Of a stretch of 64,000 bases of DNA, positions 9,455-20,640 are shown one piece after another. A model generated the notes under the pieces. That model saw only the letters and a program-made list of their open reading frames with translations. It was not told the origin of the DNA and did no database searches. Every line of letters starts with the position of its first letter. Position 1 is the first letter of the stretch. The DNA is from Rhynchopus sp. YZ270_cl-10 (lineage: Eukaryota; Euglenozoa; Diplonemea; Diplonemida; Diplonemidae), in assembly GCA_964035575.1 (NCBI GenBank), contig OZ037857.1, positions 1,054,001 to 1,118,000 on the forward strand, in the 5' to 3' direction. Made by a program: the position numbers and the translations under genes.

Positions 9455-10811
9455 ACCTAAGCTTTAGCTTTATAAACCACTGTGTGGTTCGCATCCGTAT
9501 GTCTGTGTTGTTCTTGTGGCTGTGTGTTTGGGTTTCCCATGATTTTTTGTTTTGATGTTAATGTTTATATGTGGTGACTGTGGGTTGGCGACAGCGGAAC
9601 CATGGAGTGTCCTTCTTCACGTGCAGGCGTGTGTGGGGTGTGAAAGAGATCGCACCCTATGCACACCCGCTTCTTTTCTTTACCCTGCTCCCAAGGCGCC
9701 ATTGTTTTGCGTTTGCCATTATCCCGCTTCATCACTGATTATTGGTTATAATATTGATTGTTTCTTCTTTCTTTTCGTATCTATGCCATGTGGGCAAGTC
9801 AGCAGCACCACACCACTTGTGTGCCGCTTTCTTACCGCCCCCCTTTTATGATGATAACAGATGTCTTTTTCTTTACCTGCACACACAGTCTTTTCTCTTC
9901 TCTTCACTGTTGTGCCGGCATATGTTTTCCTTCCTCTACCTATACCATTAATAAATGTGACCCCTTGCAAAAAACACAATGCACGGCTGGCGCAAGCAAA
10001 AAAAGGGAAAAGCCCCTTTTCCTTTGTGTTGCTGTGGCAGTTTGTGTTGTGTGGGGTCTTTTTCCTTTTATGATTTCCACCCTTCCCCCTTTTTTAAAGC
10101 TGTGCTGTGTTTGGTGCCTCTTTTGTTTTTTGCGTCCGTGTGGATGTGTGTCGGTGTTCTTCTCCCTCGCCCACCCACCCCTCTGACCACCCACAACGTC
10201 TTCCCCTCTCGGAAGTGGAGGGGGGGACAGCGGAGGGTCGAATGGTTTGGGTTGGTGGAGGAGAGAACACAACCAATTTGCACGCACCTTGCGGACAGAG
10301 GACACTGAAACACAATGGAGGCGAACCTGTTCGCACAGAAATAAACCGTATTCGTGCTGTGCCTGTGACATAACACTGCACAGGGACAGCACGTTTCTGC
10401 TCGATTTTATCACATCACCCTTCCCCTCCCCTCCGCTCCACACCCTTTTTGTTTTTTTCTTGTTTTTTATGATGTTCTTTTTAGTTTCGTTTGGAACCGC
10501 ACAACACAAGTTCTGATGTTGTGCTCCAGACAAAGCATTTTACCCACAAATTATTGCTTTCTTTTCATTTTTTTTTTTGTTTCTCTTTCTTTGATGATGC
10601 CCGTGTATACTGTGCCTGGCAAAGAAAAACGTCCTCCTCTTCCTCACACCCACCCCCCTCTGTTTTTATATCTTCCCTCTTGTCCCCAGTGATCCATCCT
10701 AACATAACCTCACCAACACTAAAACAACACCCACCCAACGCCAGATATTCTCAAAACAACCCACATACACACACCCGTGCCAAAGTCCAAGACAAAGAGC
10801 ACCACAACAAA
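9455..10811. other. Spacer of unit 1 in the M23 array
   Basis: 1357 bp with no protein-like frame, repeated after each copy. It contains CATTAATAAATG near 9947, a possible polyadenylation region. At its end is a strong pyrimidine tract and CCCCAG (AG at 10688-10689), 123 bp before the next start codon, which looks like a splice acceptor. Confidence 0.7.
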
Positions 10812-12249
10812 ATGCGGGGCGTCTTTGTGCTGCTGGTGCTGCTGTGCACCCAGAACACTGCCGAGGCGGGGACCTACCAAACACGTCCCTTCTTCCAGAC
10901 GCCAACAAGCTGTGCACAGATGTGGCGTGCAGCGTCGTACGACGGACACAGGAACAACCTGGACCTGAACCAGTGGGACGTGGGGGCAGGGTCAACCGTG
11001 CAGGACGAGGGGAACTTCGTGCGTGCGGCTGCTGGGGGCAAGGTTGTGGAGGCGTACACAGTGAACTCGCCCGACTCGAAGCACCACGGGGCGAGACGCG
11101 TGCGCATCGACCACGAGAACGGGTGGAAGACGTACTACACACATGCGCGACTCGGTGTCGCACCTGCTGAACGAGCGTGTTGCACAGGGCGAGGTGATTG
11201 GGATCACCGGGACGACTGGGAACAGCAACGGCCCGCACATCCACACGAACCAGGAGGGGCTCGACAGCGACAGCGGGAGCTACGACAACATGCGCCACAC
11301 GTACAACGGCGTGTACTCGACTGTGCACGAAGGGAACTTCGGGGCGACGGAGCTGCTCCTGAGCAACAACTGCGGGGGCGAGCGTTTCATGGCGTGGTCT
11401 GAGGGGACGAGGGACTTCATGCTCATCTACAAGCCGCAGAGCGGGTCTGTCAAGATTGTGGAGGTGGACTCGGACGGGAAGGGGACGACAACACGGTACT
11501 CGAGCACGTGGTCGCTGCAGTACACGCACATGGAGGCGTACAAGGTGTCCGGGGTGCAGTACGCGGTGCTGTACAAGGCACGCACGGGGTTCGTCAACTT
11601 CATCCGCCTTACAGCAGGGGGTGCCGGGTACTCGAACGTTGTGACTGGGACCTGGGGCACAGGCTGGACCCACATTGTGCCGTTCCAGAACGGGAACACT
11701 GCGTACCTGCTTGTGTACAGCAGCCTGCACGGGCATGCGAACTGGGAGCGTGTCAACGCCGGGAACGTGTACACAACGAACCTGCACGCGTCGAACTGGG
11801 TGCGCGGCCGCACTGTGCTGATGCCGTACTGGAAGAGCGGTGTGCAGTACCTGCTGCTGTACAGGGGCGGAAGCGGTGATGTGAAGACGGTCTCCGTGTC
11901 CTTTGCGTGGGGGTCTGTGTCGACGCAGCTTGTGTGGACGGCGACGTGGACGGGCGGGTGGACGCACATGGTTGACTTCAACGTGGGCGGGCTGTCGTAC
12001 ATGCTGGCGTACAAGCAGGAGACTGGCACGGCAAAGATCCTGAAGTACGGCGCCACAGGTGTGACGACAACGTACTCGTCGACGTGGTCGAAGCCGTGGA
12101 CACACATCACCCCCTTCTACATCGGCTCCACCGGACACGTCCTTATGTACAAGACTGGCACCGGCTACATGCAGACCATGCGCATTGCAAACGGTGGCAC
12201 GGGCTACACAAAGCTGTGGGGGGCGACGTGGACGAGCGGGTGGAACTAA
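10812..12249 (+). pseudogene. M23 metallopeptidase copy 2, frameshifted
   Basis: Same gene as at 8015, but one CA of a CACACACA run is missing at about 11140-11144. The frame leaves the M23 domain after KTYYTH (about residue 110), before the HxH motif, and runs to a stop near 11402. The downstream part (11143-12249) stays open in the original frame. An intact protein therefore cannot be made without frameshifting. Everything else seems identical to the intact copies, so the lesion is either very recent or a sequencing or assembly error in a dinucleotide run. Confidence 0.85.
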
Positions 12250-13606
12250 ACCTAAGCTTTAGCTTTATAAACCACTGTGTGGTTCGCATCCGTATGTCTG
12301 TGTTGTTCTTGTGGCTGTGTGTTTGGGTTTCCCATGATTTTTTGTTTTGATGTTAATGTTTATATGTGGTGACTGTGGGTTGGCGACAGCGGAACCATGG
12401 AGTGTCCTTCTTCACGTGCAGGCGTGTGTGGGGTGTGAAAGAGATCGCACCCTATGCACACCCGCTTCTTTTCTTTACCCTGCTCCCAAGGCGCCATTGT
12501 TTTGCGTTTGCCATTATCCCGCTTCATCACTGATTATTGGTTATAATATTGATTGTTTCTTCTTTCTTTTCGTATCTATGCCATGTGGGCAAGTCAGCAG
12601 CACCACACCACTTGTGTGCCGCTTTCTTACCGCCCCCCTTTTATGATGATAACAGATGTCTTTTTCTTTACCTGCACACACAGTCTTTTCTCTTCTCTTC
12701 ACTGTTGTGCCGGCATATGTTTTCCTTCCTCTACCTATACCATTAATAAATGTGACCCCTTGCAAAAAACACAATGCACGGCTGGCGCAAGCAAAAAAAG
12801 GGAAAAGCCCCTTTTCCTTTGTGTTGCTGTGGCAGTTTGTGTTGTGTGGGGTCTTTTTCCTTTTATGATTTCCACCCTTCCCCCTTTTTTAAAGCTGTGC
12901 TGTGTTTGGTGCCTCTTTTGTTTTTTGCGTCCGTGTGGATGTGTGTCGGTGTTCTTCTCCCTCGCCCACCCACCCCTCTGACCACCCACAACGTCTTCCC
13001 CTCTCGGAAGTGGAGGGGGGGACAGCGGAGGGTCGAATGGTTTGGGTTGGTGGAGGAGAGAACACAACCAATTTGCACGCACCTTGCGGACAGAGGACAC
13101 TGAAACACAATGGAGGCGAACCTGTTCGCACAGAAATAAACCGTATTCGTGCTGTGCCTGTGACATAACACTGCACAGGGACAGCACGTTTCTGCTCGAT
13201 TTTATCACATCACCCTTCCCCTCCCCTCCGCTCCACACCCTTTTTGTTTTTTTCTTGTTTTTTATGATGTTCTTTTTAGTTTCGTTTGGAACCGCACAAC
13301 ACAAGTTCTGATGTTGTGCTCCAGACAAAGCATTTTACCCACAAATTATTGCTTTCTTTTCATTTTTTTTTTTGTTTCTCTTTCTTTGATGATGCCCGTG
13401 TATACTGTGCCTGGCAAAGAAAAACGTCCTCCTCTTCCTCACACCCACCCCCCTCTGTTTTTATATCTTCCCTCTTGTCCCCAGTGATCCATCCTAACAT
13501 AACCTCACCAACACTAAAACAACACCCACCCAACGCCAGATATTCTCAAAACAACCCACATACACACACCCGTGCCAAAGTCCAAGACAAAGAGCACCAC
13601 AACAAA
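12250..13606. other. Spacer of unit 2 in the M23 array
   Basis: Copy of 9455-10811; nothing additional seen. Confidence 0.7.
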
Positions 13607-15046
13607 ATGCGGGGCGTCTTTGTGCTGCTGGTGCTGCTGTGCACCCAGAACACTGCCGAGGCGGGGACCTACCAAACACGTCCCTTCTTCCAGACGCCAA
13701 CAAGCTGTGCACAGATGTGGCGTGCAGCGTCGTACGACGGACACAGGAACAACCTGGACCTGAACCAGTGGGACGTGGGGGCAGGGTCAACCGTGCAGGA
13801 CGAGGGGAACTTCGTGCGTGCGGCTGCTGGGGGCAAGGTTGTGGAGGCGTACACAGTGAACTCGCCCGACTCGAAGCACCACGGGGCGAGACGCGTGCGC
13901 ATCGACCACGAGAACGGGTGGAAGACGTACTACACACACATGCGCGACTCGGTGTCGCACCTGCTGAACGAGCGTGTTGCACAGGGCGAGGTGATTGGGA
14001 TCACCGGGACGACTGGGAACAGCAACGGCCCGCACATCCACACGAACCAGGAGGGGCTCGACAGCGACAGCGGGAGCTACGACAACATGCGCCACACGTA
14101 CAACGGCGTGTACTCGACTGTGCACGAAGGGAACTTCGGGGCGACGGAGCTGCTCCTGAGCAACAACTGCGGGGGCGAGCGTTTCATGGCGTGGTCTGAG
14201 GGGACGAGGGACTTCATGCTCATCTACAAGCCGCAGAGCGGGTCTGTCAAGATTGTGGAGGTGGACTCGGACGGGAAGGGGACGACAACACGGTACTCGA
14301 GCACGTGGTCGCTGCAGTACACGCACATGGAGGCGTACAAGGTGTCCGGGGTGCAGTACGCGGTGCTGTACAAGGCACGCACGGGGTTCGTCAACTTCAT
14401 CCGCCTTACAGCAGGGGGTGCCGGGTACTCGAACGTTGTGACTGGGACCTGGGGCACAGGCTGGACCCACATTGTGCCGTTCCAGAACGGGAACACTGCG
14501 TACCTGCTTGTGTACAGCAGCCTGCACGGGCATGCGAACTGGGAGCGTGTCAACGCCGGGAACGTGTACACAACGAACCTGCACGCGTCGAACTGGGTGC
14601 GCGGCCGCACTGTGCTGATGCCGTACTGGAAGAGCGGTGTGCAGTACCTGCTGCTGTACAGGGGCGGAAGCGGTGATGTGAAGACGGTCTCCGTGTCCTT
14701 TGCGTGGGGGTCTGTGTCGACGCAGCTTGTGTGGACGGCGACGTGGACGGGCGGGTGGACGCACATGGTTGACTTCAACGTGGGCGGGCTGTCGTACATG
14801 CTGGCGTACAAGCAGGAGACTGGCACGGCAAAGATCCTGAAGTACGGCGCCACAGGTGTGACGACAACGTACTCGTCGACGTGGTCGAAGCCGTGGACAC
14901 ACATCACCCCCTTCTACATCGGCTCCACCGGACACGTCCTTATGTACAAGACTGGCACCGGCTACATGCAGACCATGCGCATTGCAAACGGTGGCACGGG
15001 CTACACAAAGCTGTGGGGGGCGACGTGGACGAGCGGGTGGAACTAA
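13607..15046 (+). CDS. Secreted M23-family metallopeptidase, copy 3
   Basis: Intact 479-residue copy with the CA run restored. The frame is also open upstream to 13286, starting from a non-ATG codon. That extension is translated spacer and crosses the acceptor-like CCCCAG, so the start at the signal peptide is preferred. Confidence 0.92.
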   Translation: MRGVFVLLVLLCTQNTAEAGTYQTRPFFQTPTSCAQMWRAASYDGHRNNLDLNQWDVGAGSTVQDEGNFVRAAAGGKVVEAYTVNSPDSKHHGARRVRIDHENGWKTYYTHMRDSVSHLLNERVAQGEVIGITGTTGNSNGPHIHTNQEGLDSDSGSYDNMRHTYNGVYSTVHEGNFGATELLLSNNCGGERFMAWSEGTRDFMLIYKPQSGSVKIVEVDSDGKGTTTRYSSTWSLQYTHMEAYKVSGVQYAVLYKARTGFVNFIRLTAGGAGYSNVVTGTWGTGWTHIVPFQNGNTAYLLVYSSLHGHANWERVNAGNVYTTNLHASNWVRGRTVLMPYWKSGVQYLLLYRGGSGDVKTVSVSFAWGSVSTQLVWTATWTGGWTHMVDFNVGGLSYMLAYKQETGTAKILKYGATGVTTTYSSTWSKPWTHITPFYIGSTGHVLMYKTGTGYMQTMRIANGGTGYTKLWGATWTSGWN

Positions 15047-16403
15047 ACCTAAGCTTTAGCTTTATAAACCACTGTGTGGTTCGCATCCGTATGTCTGTGT
15101 TGTTCTTGTGGCTGTGTGTTTGGGTTTCCCATGATTTTTTGTTTTGATGTTAATGTTTATATGTGGTGACTGTGGGTTGGCGACAGCGGAACCATGGAGT
15201 GTCCTTCTTCACGTGCAGGCGTGTGTGGGGTGTGAAAGAGATCGCACCCTATGCACACCCGCTTCTTTTCTTTACCCTGCTCCCAAGGCGCCATTGTTTT
15301 GCGTTTGCCATTATCCCGCTTCATCACTGATTATTGGTTATAATATTGATTGTTTCTTCTTTCTTTTCGTATCTATGCCATGTGGGCAAGTCAGCAGCAC
15401 CACACCACTTGTGTGCCGCTTTCTTACCGCCCCCCTTTTATGATGATAACAGATGTCTTTTTCTTTACCTGCACACACAGTCTTTTCTCTTCTCTTCACT
15501 GTTGTGCCGGCATATGTTTTCCTTCCTCTACCTATACCATTAATAAATGTGACCCCTTGCAAAAAACACAATGCACGGCTGGCGCAAGCAAAAAAAGGGA
15601 AAAGCCCCTTTTCCTTTGTGTTGCTGTGGCAGTTTGTGTTGTGTGGGGTCTTTTTCCTTTTATGATTTCCACCCTTCCCCCTTTTTTAAAGCTGTGCTGT
15701 GTTTGGTGCCTCTTTTGTTTTTTGCGTCCGTGTGGATGTGTGTCGGTGTTCTTCTCCCTCGCCCACCCACCCCTCTGACCACCCACAACGTCTTCCCCTC
15801 TCGGAAGTGGAGGGGGGGACAGCGGAGGGTCGAATGGTTTGGGTTGGTGGAGGAGAGAACACAACCAATTTGCACGCACCTTGCGGACAGAGGACACTGA
15901 AACACAATGGAGGCGAACCTGTTCGCACAGAAATAAACCGTATTCGTGCTGTGCCTGTGACATAACACTGCACAGGGACAGCACGTTTCTGCTCGATTTT
16001 ATCACATCACCCTTCCCCTCCCCTCCGCTCCACACCCTTTTTGTTTTTTTCTTGTTTTTTATGATGTTCTTTTTAGTTTCGTTTGGAACCGCACAACACA
16101 AGTTCTGATGTTGTGCTCCAGACAAAGCATTTTACCCACAAATTATTGCTTTCTTTTCATTTTTTTTTTTGTTTCTCTTTCTTTGATGATGCCCGTGTAT
16201 ACTGTGCCTGGCAAAGAAAAACGTCCTCCTCTTCCTCACACCCACCCCCCTCTGTTTTTATATCTTCCCTCTTGTCCCCAGTGATCCATCCTAACATAAC
16301 CTCACCAACACTAAAACAACACCCACCCAACGCCAGATATTCTCAAAACAACCCACATACACACACCCGTGCCAAAGTCCAAGACAAAGAGCACCACAAC
16401 AAA
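15047..16403. other. Spacer of unit 3 in the M23 array
   Basis: Copy of 9455-10811; nothing additional seen. Confidence 0.7.
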
Positions 16404-17843
16404 ATGCGGGGCGTCTTTGTGCTGCTGGTGCTGCTGTGCACCCAGAACACTGCCGAGGCGGGGACCTACCAAACACGTCCCTTCTTCCAGACGCCAACAA
16501 GCTGTGCACAGATGTGGCGTGCAGCGTCGTACGACGGACACAGGAACAACCTGGACCTGAACCAGTGGGACGTGGGGGCAGGGTCAACCGTGCAGGACGA
16601 GGGGAACTTCGTGCGTGCGGCTGCTGGGGGCAAGGTTGTGGAGGCGTACACAGTGAACTCGCCCGACTCGAAGCACCACGGGGCGAGACGCGTGCGCATC
16701 GACCACGAGAACGGGTGGAAGACGTACTACACACACATGCGCGACTCGGTGTCGCACCTGCTGAACGAGCGTGTTGCACAGGGCGAGGTGATTGGGATCA
16801 CCGGGACGACTGGGAACAGCAACGGCCCGCACATCCACACGAACCAGGAGGGGCTCGACAGCGACAGCGGGAGCTACGACAACATGCGCCACACGTACAA
16901 CGGCGTGTACTCGACTGTGCACGAAGGGAACTTCGGGGCGACGGAGCTGCTCCTGAGCAACAACTGCGGGGGCGAGCGTTTCATGGCGTGGTCTGAGGGG
17001 ACGAGGGACTTCATGCTCATCTACAAGCCGCAGAGCGGGTCTGTCAAGATTGTGGAGGTGGACTCGGACGGGAAGGGGACGACAACACGGTACTCGAGCA
17101 CGTGGTCGCTGCAGTACACGCACATGGAGGCGTACAAGGTGTCCGGGGTGCAGTACGCGGTGCTGTACAAGGCACGCACGGGGTTCGTCAACTTCATCCG
17201 CCTTACAGCAGGGGGTGCCGGGTACTCGAACGTTGTGACTGGGACCTGGGGCACAGGCTGGACCCACATTGTGCCGTTCCAGAACGGGAACACTGCGTAC
17301 CTGCTTGTGTACAGCAGCCTGCACGGGCATGCGAACTGGGAGCGTGTCAACGCCGGGAACGTGTACACAACGAACCTGCACGCGTCGAACTGGGTGCGCG
17401 GCCGCACTGTGCTGATGCCGTACTGGAAGAGCGGTGTGCAGTACCTGCTGCTGTACAGGGGCGGAAGCGGTGATGTGAAGACGGTCTCCGTGTCCTTTGC
17501 GTGGGGGTCTGTGTCGACGCAGCTTGTGTGGACGGCGACGTGGACGGGCGGGTGGACGCACATGGTTGACTTCAACGTGGGCGGGCTGTCGTACATGCTG
17601 GCGTACAAGCAGGAGACTGGCACGGCAAAGATCCTGAAGTACGGCGCCACAGGTGTGACGACAACGTACTCGTCGACGTGGTCGAAGCCGTGGACACACA
17701 TCACCCCCTTCTACATCGGCTCCACCGGACACGTCCTTATGTACAAGACTGGCACCGGCTACATGCAGACCATGCGCATTGCAAACGGTGGCACGGGCTA
17801 CACAAAGCTGTGGGGGGCGACGTGGACGAGCGGGTGGAACTAA
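16404..17843 (+). CDS. Secreted M23-family metallopeptidase, copy 4
   Basis: Intact 479-residue copy; no difference from copy 3 noticed by eye. Confidence 0.92.
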   Translation: MRGVFVLLVLLCTQNTAEAGTYQTRPFFQTPTSCAQMWRAASYDGHRNNLDLNQWDVGAGSTVQDEGNFVRAAAGGKVVEAYTVNSPDSKHHGARRVRIDHENGWKTYYTHMRDSVSHLLNERVAQGEVIGITGTTGNSNGPHIHTNQEGLDSDSGSYDNMRHTYNGVYSTVHEGNFGATELLLSNNCGGERFMAWSEGTRDFMLIYKPQSGSVKIVEVDSDGKGTTTRYSSTWSLQYTHMEAYKVSGVQYAVLYKARTGFVNFIRLTAGGAGYSNVVTGTWGTGWTHIVPFQNGNTAYLLVYSSLHGHANWERVNAGNVYTTNLHASNWVRGRTVLMPYWKSGVQYLLLYRGGSGDVKTVSVSFAWGSVSTQLVWTATWTGGWTHMVDFNVGGLSYMLAYKQETGTAKILKYGATGVTTTYSSTWSKPWTHITPFYIGSTGHVLMYKTGTGYMQTMRIANGGTGYTKLWGATWTSGWN

Positions 17844-19200
17844 ACCTAAGCTTTAGCTTTATAAACCACTGTGTGGTTCGCATCCGTATGTCTGTGTTGT
17901 TCTTGTGGCTGTGTGTTTGGGTTTCCCATGATTTTTTGTTTTGATGTTAATGTTTATATGTGGTGACTGTGGGTTGGCGACAGCGGAACCATGGAGTGTC
18001 CTTCTTCACGTGCAGGCGTGTGTGGGGTGTGAAAGAGATCGCACCCTATGCACACCCGCTTCTTTTCTTTACCCTGCTCCCAAGGCGCCATTGTTTTGCG
18101 TTTGCCATTATCCCGCTTCATCACTGATTATTGGTTATAATATTGATTGTTTCTTCTTTCTTTTCGTATCTATGCCATGTGGGCAAGTCAGCAGCACCAC
18201 ACCACTTGTGTGCCGCTTTCTTACCGCCCCCCTTTTATGATGATAACAGATGTCTTTTTCTTTACCTGCACACACAGTCTTTTCTCTTCTCTTCACTGTT
18301 GTGCCGGCATATGTTTTCCTTCCTCTACCTATACCATTAATAAATGTGACCCCTTGCAAAAAACACAATGCACGGCTGGCGCAAGCAAAAAAAGGGAAAA
18401 GCCCCTTTTCCTTTGTGTTGCTGTGGCAGTTTGTGTTGTGTGGGGTCTTTTTCCTTTTATGATTTCCACCCTTCCCCCTTTTTTAAAGCTGTGCTGTGTT
18501 TGGTGCCTCTTTTGTTTTTTGCGTCCGTGTGGATGTGTGTCGGTGTTCTTCTCCCTCGCCCACCCACCCCTCTGACCACCCACAACGTCTTCCCCTCTCG
18601 GAAGTGGAGGGGGGGACAGCGGAGGGTCGAATGGTTTGGGTTGGTGGAGGAGAGAACACAACCAATTTGCACGCACCTTGCGGACAGAGGACACTGAAAC
18701 ACAATGGAGGCGAACCTGTTCGCACAGAAATAAACCGTATTCGTGCTGTGCCTGTGACATAACACTGCACAGGGACAGCACGTTTCTGCTCGATTTTATC
18801 ACATCACCCTTCCCCTCCCCTCCGCTCCACACCCTTTTTGTTTTTTTCTTGTTTTTTATGATGTTCTTTTTAGTTTCGTTTGGAACCGCACAACACAAGT
18901 TCTGATGTTGTGCTCCAGACAAAGCATTTTACCCACAAATTATTGCTTTCTTTTCATTTTTTTTTTTGTTTCTCTTTCTTTGATGATGCCCGTGTATACT
19001 GTGCCTGGCAAAGAAAAACGTCCTCCTCTTCCTCACACCCACCCCCCTCTGTTTTTATATCTTCCCTCTTGTCCCCAGTGATCCATCCTAACATAACCTC
19101 ACCAACACTAAAACAACACCCACCCAACGCCAGATATTCTCAAAACAACCCACATACACACACCCGTGCCAAAGTCCAAGACAAAGAGCACCACAACAAA
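17844..19200. other. Spacer of unit 4 in the M23 array
   Basis: Copy of 9455-10811; nothing additional seen. Confidence 0.7.
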
Positions 19201-20640
19201 ATGCGGGGCGTCTTTGTGCTGCTGGTGCTGCTGTGCACCCAGAACACTGCCGAGGCGGGGACCTACCAAACACGTCCCTTCTTCCAGACGCCAACAAGCT
19301 GTGCACAGATGTGGCGTGCAGCGTCGTACGACGGACACAGGAACAACCTGGACCTGAACCAGTGGGACGTGGGGGCAGGGTCAACCGTGCAGGACGAGGG
19401 GAACTTCGTGCGTGCGGCTGCTGGGGGCAAGGTTGTGGAGGCGTACACAGTGAACTCGCCCGACTCGAAGCACCACGGGGCGAGACGCGTGCGCATCGAC
19501 CACGAGAACGGGTGGAAGACGTACTACACACACATGCGCGACTCGGTGTCGCACCTGCTGAACGAGCGTGTTGCACAGGGCGAGGTGATTGGGATCACCG
19601 GGACGACTGGGAACAGCAACGGCCCGCACATCCACACGAACCAGGAGGGGCTCGACAGCGACAGCGGGAGCTACGACAACATGCGCCACACGTACAACGG
19701 CGTGTACTCGACTGTGCACGAAGGGAACTTCGGGGCGACGGAGCTGCTCCTGAGCAACAACTGCGGGGGCGAGCGTTTCATGGCGTGGTCTGAGGGGACG
19801 AGGGACTTCATGCTCATCTACAAGCCGCAGAGCGGGTCTGTCAAGATTGTGGAGGTGGACTCGGACGGGAAGGGGACGACAACACGGTACTCGAGCACGT
19901 GGTCGCTGCAGTACACGCACATGGAGGCGTACAAGGTGTCCGGGGTGCAGTACGCGGTGCTGTACAAGGCACGCACGGGGTTCGTCAACTTCATCCGCCT
20001 TACAGCAGGGGGTGCCGGGTACTCGAACGTTGTGACTGGGACCTGGGGCACAGGCTGGACCCACATTGTGCCGTTCCAGAACGGGAACACTGCGTACCTG
20101 CTTGTGTACAGCAGCCTGCACGGGCATGCGAACTGGGAGCGTGTCAACGCCGGGAACGTGTACACAACGAACCTGCACGCGTCGAACTGGGTGCGCGGCC
20201 GCACTGTGCTGATGCCGTACTGGAAGAGCGGTGTGCAGTACCTGCTGCTGTACAGGGGCGGAAGCGGTGATGTGAAGACGGTCTCCGTGTCCTTTGCGTG
20301 GGGGTCTGTGTCGACGCAGCTTGTGTGGACGGCGACGTGGACGGGCGGGTGGACGCACATGGTTGACTTCAACGTGGGCGGGCTGTCGTACATGCTGGCG
20401 TACAAGCAGGAGACTGGCACGGCAAAGATCCTGAAGTACGGCGCCACAGGTGTGACGACAACGTACTCGTCGACGTGGTCGAAGCCGTGGACACACATCA
20501 CCCCCTTCTACATCGGCTCCACCGGACACGTCCTTATGTACAAGACTGGCACCGGCTACATGCAGACCATGCGCATTGCAAACGGTGGCACGGGCTACAC
20601 AAAGCTGTGGGGGGCGACGTGGACGAGCGGGTGGAACTAA
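19201..20640 (+). CDS. Secreted M23-family metallopeptidase, copy 5
   Basis: Intact 479-residue copy and the last in the array. Its downstream spacer loses homology near 21858, so the array ends inside the spacer and not at a gene boundary. Confidence 0.92.
   Translation: MRGVFVLLVLLCTQNTAEAGTYQTRPFFQTPTSCAQMWRAASYDGHRNNLDLNQWDVGAGSTVQDEGNFVRAAAGGKVVEAYTVNSPDSKHHGARRVRIDHENGWKTYYTHMRDSVSHLLNERVAQGEVIGITGTTGNSNGPHIHTNQEGLDSDSGSYDNMRHTYNGVYSTVHEGNFGATELLLSNNCGGERFMAWSEGTRDFMLIYKPQSGSVKIVEVDSDGKGTTTRYSSTWSLQYTHMEAYKVSGVQYAVLYKARTGFVNFIRLTAGGAGYSNVVTGTWGTGWTHIVPFQNGNTAYLLVYSSLHGHANWERVNAGNVYTTNLHASNWVRGRTVLMPYWKSGVQYLLLYRGGSGDVKTVSVSFAWGSVSTQLVWTATWTGGWTHMVDFNVGGLSYMLAYKQETGTAKILKYGATGVTTTYSSTWSKPWTHITPFYIGSTGHVLMYKTGTGYMQTMRIANGGTGYTKLWGATWTSGWN

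Noticed and set aside
10468-10516. ATGATGT...CTGA pair in the array spacer as another C/D snoRNA
   Set aside because: The boxes are only about 48 nt apart and the C box is imperfect. No D' or C' is visible.
10699-12138. Long minus-strand frame (479 codons) opposite the M23 gene copies
   Set aside because: It is the antisense shadow of a GC-rich coding sequence. It has Arg/His/Val-rich low-complexity composition and is open only because of codon bias on the plus strand.
13286-13606. N-terminal extension of M23 copies 3-5 to a 586-residue protein
   Set aside because: It begins at a non-ATG codon and includes spacer with a splice-acceptor-like site. Copy 1 lacks this extension, while all copies share the signal-peptide start.
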